Below are positions 61,234 through 64,000 of a stretch of 64,000 bases of DNA, piece by piece. Position 1 is the stretch's first letter, and each line of letters starts with the position of its first letter. The translations under genes and the position numbers were made by a program. Source of the stretch: a virus; IMG/VR virus record IMGVR_UViG_3300042389_000329, positions 1-64,000 of that record. One strand, 5' to 3'. The notes under the pieces were generated by a model, which made no database searches, had not been told where the DNA came from, and saw only the letters and a program-made list of their open reading frames with translations.

Positions 61234-61401
61234 TACAATCTTTTACCCTATTGCTATATTATGTCTTATTTCCCTTATCTCTGTCCACCAGAAGGGGATG
61301 AAAAAGCTTATATATAAAGGAAGGAGATATAAGAATAACCCACCCAACCACCCCAAAGTTACAACATCCTCTATATAGATTCCAAATTTATTTTTTGCAC
61401 A

Positions 61402-61420
61402 AGGTAGCGTGAAACACTAC
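61402..61420. promoter_or_regulatory. Possible parS half-site within an imperfect palindrome
   Basis: AGGTAGCGTGAAACACTAC contains CGTGAAACA, one arm of parS (9 bases), enclosed by GTAG...CTAC. It lies about 60 bases from the full site. It could be a second, weaker ParB or repressor contact, or coincidence. Confidence 0.3.
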
Positions 61421-61474
61421 TTTATGCAAAATTCTACTATACCCCTATGTCCATATAAACACTCCCCCCTACCA

Positions 61475-61490
61475 GGTTTCACGTGGAACA
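61475..61490. promoter_or_regulatory. parS-like centromere site
   Basis: GGTTTCACGTGGAACA matches the bacterial chromosomal parS sequence TGTTTCACGTGGAACA at 15 of 16 positions. It is flanked by ACCAGG (61471-61476) and CCTGGT (61497-61502) in inverted orientation. A host ParB could bind here; no ParA or ParB gene is present in the window. Confidence 0.6.
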
Positions 61491-61635
61491 AGCCCCCCTG
61501 GTAAACTAACCTATTGAAAATCAATTGTGTGCATGGGAGGGGAGGGTACTTCCAACCAATACCCCTCTTATAATTTGCAAAGTTGGGGGTGCCCCCGCAC
61601 CTTCGACAATTATTAATCACTTAAACTTTTGTAAA

Positions 61636-62064
61636 ATGCCAGTAGCATTTAAAAAGTATCAGCGTGACACTACCGAGGTTAAGGAACTCGGTACTGTCAA
61701 AACCCTTGCAGGCAAGGGCGGTCGTGTAAAGTTCTTAAGAAAGAACTTTAAAGACAAGAGCAAGCAAGTTGCTCTCATTGTTGAGCGGAAAGACGGTGCT
61801 TCCGCTGTAATTCCCTGTTCAGTACAAGTTAGTCAACTTGTCCGTGAAGCAGAGATTACGATGCCTCAACTCATTGGACTACAAGTCATTGAGTTTGACC
61901 ATCGCGATAAAGTTGACCCTAAAACAGGTAAACCTGTTCGGGTTGCTGTTATCGCTGCACCACAGGGTGGTGGCATTCAGGAATTCAACACTGACGAGTT
62001 GCAAGCAGAAGCTTTGGAACTGTCAGCAGAATTCCTGCCAGAAGGTTTGGTTACACTTGCGTGA
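61636..62064 (+). CDS. Rightward early protein, function unknown, strongly expressed codon pattern
   Basis: 142 residues from ATG 61636 (MPVAFKKYQRDTTEVKELGT). The frame is open upstream to 61525, but this ATG follows a leader similar to those of other rightward genes (AATCACTTAAACTTTT) and is the first in a sensible context. Beta-rich basic N-terminal half (AGKGGRVKFLRKNFKDKSKQ) and an acidic C-terminal end (EFNTDELQAEALELSAEF): the basic-core plus acidic-tail plan resembles single-stranded-DNA-binding or RNA-binding proteins, but I do not recognise a family. It is GC-richer than neighbours with CGT/GGC/AAC codons like the capsid gene, implying abundant product, and it is followed by a strong terminator as its own unit. 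Confidence 0.75.
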   Translation: MPVAFKKYQRDTTEVKELGTVKTLAGKGGRVKFLRKNFKDKSKQVALIVERKDGASAVIPCSVQVSQLVREAEITMPQLIGLQVIEFDHRDKVDPKTGKPVRVAVIAAPQGGGIQEFNTDELQAEALELSAEFLPEGLVTLA

Positions 62065-62086
62065 TAACCAATTCCTTCTGATAAGA

Positions 62087-62122
62087 AGAAAAAGGGACAC
62101 AAATCCCTTTTTCTCTTATATA
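62087..62122 (+). terminator. Strong intrinsic terminator
   Basis: Perfect 11-base stem AGAAAAAGGGA (62087-62097) / TCCCTTTTTCT (62104-62114) with a CACAAA loop and a following T-rich tail, 23 bases after the stop of the 142-residue gene. The A-rich left arm may make it work in both directions. Confidence 0.8.
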
Positions 62123-62249
62123 TATCTGCTACCTGAACACCGAAAACCAACGAAACACTGTTATAACTGATTGTGTTTCAGTGTGTTAGAGAGTGGTTGT
62201 GTGACCCATCACCACTTATAAGGGGTAAAACCAGACATCACTAAAACGC

Positions 62250-62330
62250 ATGTCTACAGAGAATATATATAGCATTAAATGTCTCTCTGGAAGCAAAATA
62301 ATCGTCAACTGTAGTAAATATGCACGTTAG
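62250..62330 (+). CDS. Possible 26-residue micro-protein
   Basis: ATG at 62250 to TAG at 62328 encodes MSTENIYSIKCLSGSKIIVN followed by CSKYAR. The start follows CTAAAACGC, a partial copy of the AAAACGATT leader seen before neighbouring genes. It overlaps the left arm of the stem at 62277-62364. Too short to judge by composition; could be chance. Confidence 0.25.
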   Translation: MSTENIYSIKCLSGSKIIVNCSKYAR

Positions 62331-62364
62331 GGTTATTATGGCTATACAACACTGAGAGACATTT
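62277..62364 (+). ncRNA. Candidate structured RNA A (long stem with inner hairpin)
   Basis: Arms AAATGTCTCTC (62277-62287) and GAGAGACATTT (62354-62364) are perfectly complementary over 11 bases. Inside them AATAATC (62297-62303) can pair with GGTTATT (62331-62337), allowing G-U pairs. Could be a small RNA, a regulatory leader or a processing site. Confidence 0.4.
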
Positions 62365-62494
62365 ATTTTATTACTAGCAGGTGTTAGGGCTAGTGCGTTC
62401 TATGTATACAGTATATACCATGTGAGAGGGTACAGTCTGCATCATCACGTCAGACATACTGGTATACATAGAGGTCACCAAAAAAACGATTGTT

Positions 62495-62773
62495 ATGACA
62501 AAGACAGAGTTATTCAAGCTTATAGTTGATACATCTAGTGAGCTTGAAGAAGCCAAAGCTGAGATTAATAATGCCTCAGCACCAAGAGTTACCTATTCAG
62601 ATATAGAAGATGTCAGCGATAGATATCAGTCTGCATTGGAATATCAATGGTGGTTAAGGGACCAAACAGAGCTCATAGAGCATTTACAGAACCGTTTGGA
62701 TGATCTAAGGGCTCAAATGGATAACTATGAGCACAAGGGGTATGAATTTGTTGTTGTTAATAAGAGCCTGTAA
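62495..62773 (+). CDS. Small helical early protein
   Basis: 92 residues, MTKTELFKLIVDTSSELEEA. Almost entirely helical with a heptad-like pattern (SSELEEAKAEINNAS; TELIEHLQNRLDDLRAQMDN), so probably a coiled-coil dimer. The ATG follows AAAACGATT at a spacing of three bases, the same as the gene at 63808. The stop codon TAA lies inside the loop of the following terminator. Small coiled-coil proteins of this sort in early phage regions are often host-takeover factors; no specific function can be claimed. Confidence 0.7.
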   Translation: MTKTELFKLIVDTSSELEEAKAEINNASAPRVTYSDIEDVSDRYQSALEYQWWLRDQTELIEHLQNRLDDLRAQMDNYEHKGYEFVVVNKSL

Positions 62774-62790
62774 CAGGGCTCTTTTGTTTT
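62762..62790 (+). terminator. Intrinsic terminator overlapping the stop codon
   Basis: AAGAGCC (62762-62768) pairs with GGCTCTT (62777-62783), followed by TTGTTTT. The loop contains the TAA stop of the 92-residue gene, so ribosomes finishing translation would cover the left arm. Confidence 0.7.
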
Positions 62791-62820
62791 AATGCACCAT
62801 CCTAGCTTCCCAAGGGCTAG

Positions 62821-62906
62821 CGGTTGTAATAGATGAACAGTGAGATATCGTTACACAATACAGACTATGCTAGACATAGGAACTTGTGTTATATCTATTA
62901 CAACTG
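62821..62906 (+). ncRNA. Candidate structured RNA B (nested stems)
   Basis: Outer arms CGGTTGTAATAGAT (62821-62834) and ATCTATTACAACTG (62893-62906) pair over 14 positions with one G-U. Inside, ACACAA (62853-62858) pairs with TTGTGT (62884-62889), and CTATG (62865-62869) with CATAG (62875-62879). Three nested helices in 86 bases is hard to explain by chance. Confidence 0.5.
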
Positions 62907-62958
62907 AGTGCAGAGGGAAACATTAACCGTGGTTTCTTTACTGAAAAACGCATAACTA

Positions 62959-63024
62959 AAACAAAAGCTGCTAGAGTTAAATACGGATGCATACGTAAGG
63001 CATATGTCTGTAACAGCTTTGTTT
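62959..63024 (+). ncRNA. Candidate structured RNA C
   Basis: AAACAAAAGCTG (62959-62970) pairs with CAGCTTTGTTT (63014-63024), 11 pairs with one bulged A. Inside, TACGGA can pair with TCTGTA. The arrangement resembles structures A and B in being placed between tiny genes. Confidence 0.4.
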
Positions 63025-63105
63025 ATTGAACCTTCATAAAAACGGAAATCAATCAGAGTTGTAGGTTCTGTAGATTAAACAGTTAATATATTAAATAAAT
63101 TTGTT

Positions 63106-63375
63106 ATGAGTACAAACAACAAACATCTGTTCATATTTGACAATTCAATATGGACAGACGGGGCTATACTATCTATGCCTAATGGGGATGTGATGGATTT
63201 TGGTAAATGTGCAGGCTTACATTGTAAGTTTAGGCTTATTGTATTTCCTACAATAGATCCTCAATATATAGAAGATTATATTAATCAGAAGCTTATTGGA
63301 TATGATAAGCAGATGGTTATCAACATAGTATCCTTAATAAACAATTACGTTAACAATTTAAAACAAAAAAGATGA
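63106..63375 (+). CDS. Small early protein, function unknown
   Basis: 89 residues, MSTNNKHLFIFDNSIWTDGA. First half beta-rich (FDNSIWTDGAILSMPNGDVM, FRLIVFPTIDPQYI), second half helical and Asn/Lys-rich (MVINIVSLINNYVNNLKQKR). It overlaps the next gene by four bases (ATGA), so the two are translationally coupled and probably act together. The upstream leader is a plain AT-rich stretch. No family recognised. Confidence 0.65.
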   Translation: MSTNNKHLFIFDNSIWTDGAILSMPNGDVMDFGKCAGLHCKFRLIVFPTIDPQYIEDYINQKLIGYDKQMVINIVSLINNYVNNLKQKR

Positions 63376-63692
63376 AACGTCAGCTTTTGGTAGAATTGGG
63401 CCTTGTATTGCCCAGATTGGTAAATGGTAGAGTGTGTGTAGTGGATGAAGAAAACTACACTTACCAAACTATTGCAATTGGTAGATACACCTATCTTAAT
63501 CCAAACAATTGGAATCCAGAGGATTATGCAGTTCTTACAACACCTAAATACAGATGTGTTGTAATGGCAAAACCATCTGATAAAGAGAGCTATTTGGTTA
63601 ATAAAATGTATAGGAACATGCGTGGTCAGGATAGTGTATATCTTTCAAAGGACTATGCTAATACACAACATTTTGATGGATATAGTTTGTGA
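63372..63692 (+). CDS. Small early protein coupled to the preceding gene
   Basis: 106 residues, MKRQLLVELGLVLPRLVNGR. Beta-rich and aromatic (CVVDEENYTYQTIAIGRYTY; NPEDYAVLTTPKYRCVVMAK), with a short C-terminal part containing KMYRNMRGQDSVYLSKDYAN. It starts inside the stop region of the preceding gene. No catalytic motif or family recognised; the small beta-barrel look could suit an inhibitor or binding protein. Confidence 0.65.
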   Translation: MKRQLLVELGLVLPRLVNGRVCVVDEENYTYQTIAIGRYTYLNPNNWNPEDYAVLTTPKYRCVVMAKPSDKESYLVNKMYRNMRGQDSVYLSKDYANTQHFDGYSL

Positions 63693-63700
63693 TTATAACC

Positions 63701-63770
63701 TTTGCAGGACTTTATCTATTAGACGTCATATAATAGAGGCTTTTTGGTGATGCAAAACCATATTTTTTTT
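63701..63770 (+). terminator. Hairpin cluster with T-run after the small-gene pair
   Basis: TCTATTA (63715-63721) pairs with TAATAGA (63731-63737). TTTGCA (63701-63706) pairs with TGCAAA (63751-63756) around it. A TTTTG/CAAAA hairpin (63742-63757) precedes a run of eight or nine T (63762-63770). The T-run makes termination plausible. Confidence 0.5.
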
Positions 63771-63795
63771 CTAATTCCTTAGTAATCAATCACTT

Positions 63796-63804
63796 AAAAC
63801 GATT
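63796..63804 (+). promoter_or_regulatory. AAAACGATT leader element
   Basis: AAAACGATT ends three bases before the ATG at 63808. The same nine bases occur three bases before the ATG at 62495 (62483-62491) and again at 63988-63996 at the window edge. The upstream parts also agree (AATCAATCACTT here, AATCAACAATTT at 63976). It replaces a Shine-Dalgarno sequence. Confidence 0.5.
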
Positions 63805-63807
63805 TCT

Positions 63808-63966
63808 ATGACATTTGAAGAAGCAAAAGATATGTATATGTTACATAGCATATCTCCAGAACTTACATGCACATGTGATGAGCTTCATATGTGTCAGCAG
63901 TGTTCAGAAGACTTGAAGAACGAGTGTGATTTAAACTCGTTTGAATGTCAGTCACCTGAACAATAA
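63808..63966 (+). CDS. 52-residue Cys-rich early protein
   Basis: ATG 63808 to TAA 63966 encodes MTFEEAKDMYMLHSISPELT followed by CTCDELHMCQQCSEDLKNEC and DLNSFECQSPEQ. Six cysteines (CTC, CQQC, and two single) in an acidic, helical context suggest a small zinc-binding protein. The start has the AAAACGATT leader at three bases, which strongly supports it despite its shortness. Confidence 0.65.
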   Translation: MTFEEAKDMYMLHSISPELTCTCDELHMCQQCSEDLKNECDLNSFECQSPEQ

Positions 63967-63971
63967 ATCCT

Positions 63972-64000
63972 TATTAATCAACAATTTAAAACGATTTGCT
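63972..64000 (+). promoter_or_regulatory. Leader of the next rightward gene (truncated)
   Basis: TATTAATCAACAATTTAAAA leads into CGATTTGCT at the window edge, a near copy of the leader at 63781-63807. It implies that another gene of the same kind starts just beyond position 64000. Confidence 0.5.

Larger units (their letters stand above)
61188..61635. other. Divergent intergenic control region
   Basis: About 450 bases without a convincing gene, between leftward late genes and rightward early genes. It holds the leftward promoter (61202-61233), an AT-rich part to ~61430, then unusually C- and G-rich DNA with runs such as CCCCCCT at 61464-61470 and again at 61493-61499, a parS-like palindrome (61475-61490), a G-run cluster (near 61535-61550) and a small hairpin GGTGC/GCACC around 61586-61600. 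The composition shift and symmetry suggest a regulatory or replication control site; no iterons were found. Confidence 0.6.
62065..62494 (+). other. Structured intergenic region
   Basis: 430 bases after the 142-residue gene. Contents: terminator (62087-62122), a GAAACAC/GTGTTTC hairpin (62152-62179), an AGTGGT/ACCACT hairpin (62192-62216), a possible 26-codon frame (62250-62330) and a long stem (62277-62364). The last 130 bases show nothing more except the AAAACGATT leader of the next gene. Confidence 0.5.
62774..63105 (+). other. Structured intergenic region with two nested stem-loops
   Basis: 332 bases without a gene. It contains stem B (62821-62906), a small GAAAC/GTTTC hairpin (62917-62936), and stem C (62959-63024), plus two AAAACG copies (62945, 63039). 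The last 40 bases before the ATG at 63106 are AT-rich. Confidence 0.5.

Noticed and set aside
61261-61317. 18-codon plus-strand frame MSYFPYLCPPEGDEKAYI
   Set aside because: Too short to support and lacking the AAAACGATT-type leader.
61321-61333. Shine-Dalgarno-like AAGGAGATATAAG
   Set aside because: No start codon follows within a usable distance on this strand.
61535-61600. G-quadruplex in the control region
   Set aside because: Only three close G-runs; the fourth is about 35-40 bases away, so it is not a standard quadruplex motif.
61417-61620. 67-codon minus-strand frame in the control region (MINNCRRCGGTPNF...)
   Set aside because: No plausible leader, covers the parS-like site and C/G tracts, and its composition follows the tracts; the CRRC pair is probably chance.
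62374-62556. 60-codon minus-strand frame overlapping the 92-residue gene
   Set aside because: Low-complexity Ser/Val/Thr content and antisense to a well-supported gene start.
1-64000. Diversity-generating retroelement, integrase, toxin-antitoxin or restriction system
   Set aside because: No reverse transcriptase, recombinase or methyltransferase motifs were found in any credible frame of this window.

Overview
The window looks like part of the genome of a crAss-like (Crassvirales-type) podovirus infecting a member of the Bacteroidota. Three things support this. (1) The order TerL - portal - small zincin - scaffold - capsid - neck/ring proteins - large tail protein - very large virion cargo proteins - collagen-like fibres is that of crAss-like genomes. 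(2) One 4277-residue cargo protein carries an RNA-polymerase beta-prime signature (DFDID preceded by an RIPTQ segment). (3) The promoters that can be recognised are of the Bacteroidota type (TTTG or TTG, 19-20 nt, TAnnTTTG), and most start codons lack a Shine-Dalgarno sequence. The standard genetic code is used. No tRNA, rRNA, insertion sequence, CRISPR array or integrase was seen. Family and sequence-similarity statements come from recognition, not from a search.

Layout. Positions 1-61187 are a single leftward (minus-strand) late block, read from right to left. 59.2-61.2 kb holds small genes: a winged-helix-like protein, an HU/IHF-like protein, a Cys-rich protein and several hypotheticals. 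54.1-59.5 kb holds the packaging genes (candidate small terminase, TerL, portal, a mini-zincin). 51.1-54.0 kb holds scaffold and major capsid protein. 43.4-50.9 kb holds capsid/neck accessory and fibre-like proteins plus a metallophosphoesterase. 35.0-43.4 kb holds ring/tail proteins. 5.4-35.0 kb holds six giant proteins thought to be packaged in the virion and ejected (peptidoglycan-binding, metallopeptidase, RNA polymerase, nucleotidyltransferase, PD-(D/E)XK nuclease). 0-5.3 kb holds collagen-like Gly-Thr-Ser fibres; the leftmost gene runs off the edge.

61188-61635 is a divergent control region with a 15/16 match to the bacterial parS sequence, C- and G-tracts and stem-loops. To its right (61636-64000) a rightward block begins: one well-expressed-looking 142-residue protein with a strong terminator, then tiny genes separated by unusually structured intergenic DNA and sharing an AAAACGATT leader just before the start codon. 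The block continues beyond the right edge.

How it fits together. The late block builds a capsid and short tail. The cargo proteins would enter the cell with the DNA, and the packaged RNA polymerase could transcribe the rightward early genes. Host-type promoters inside the late block suggest that late structural genes are read by the host polymerase. Several fibre-like proteins share one N-terminal docking motif, and others share poly-Thr-linked cysteine domains, suggesting a modular, shuffled surface display.
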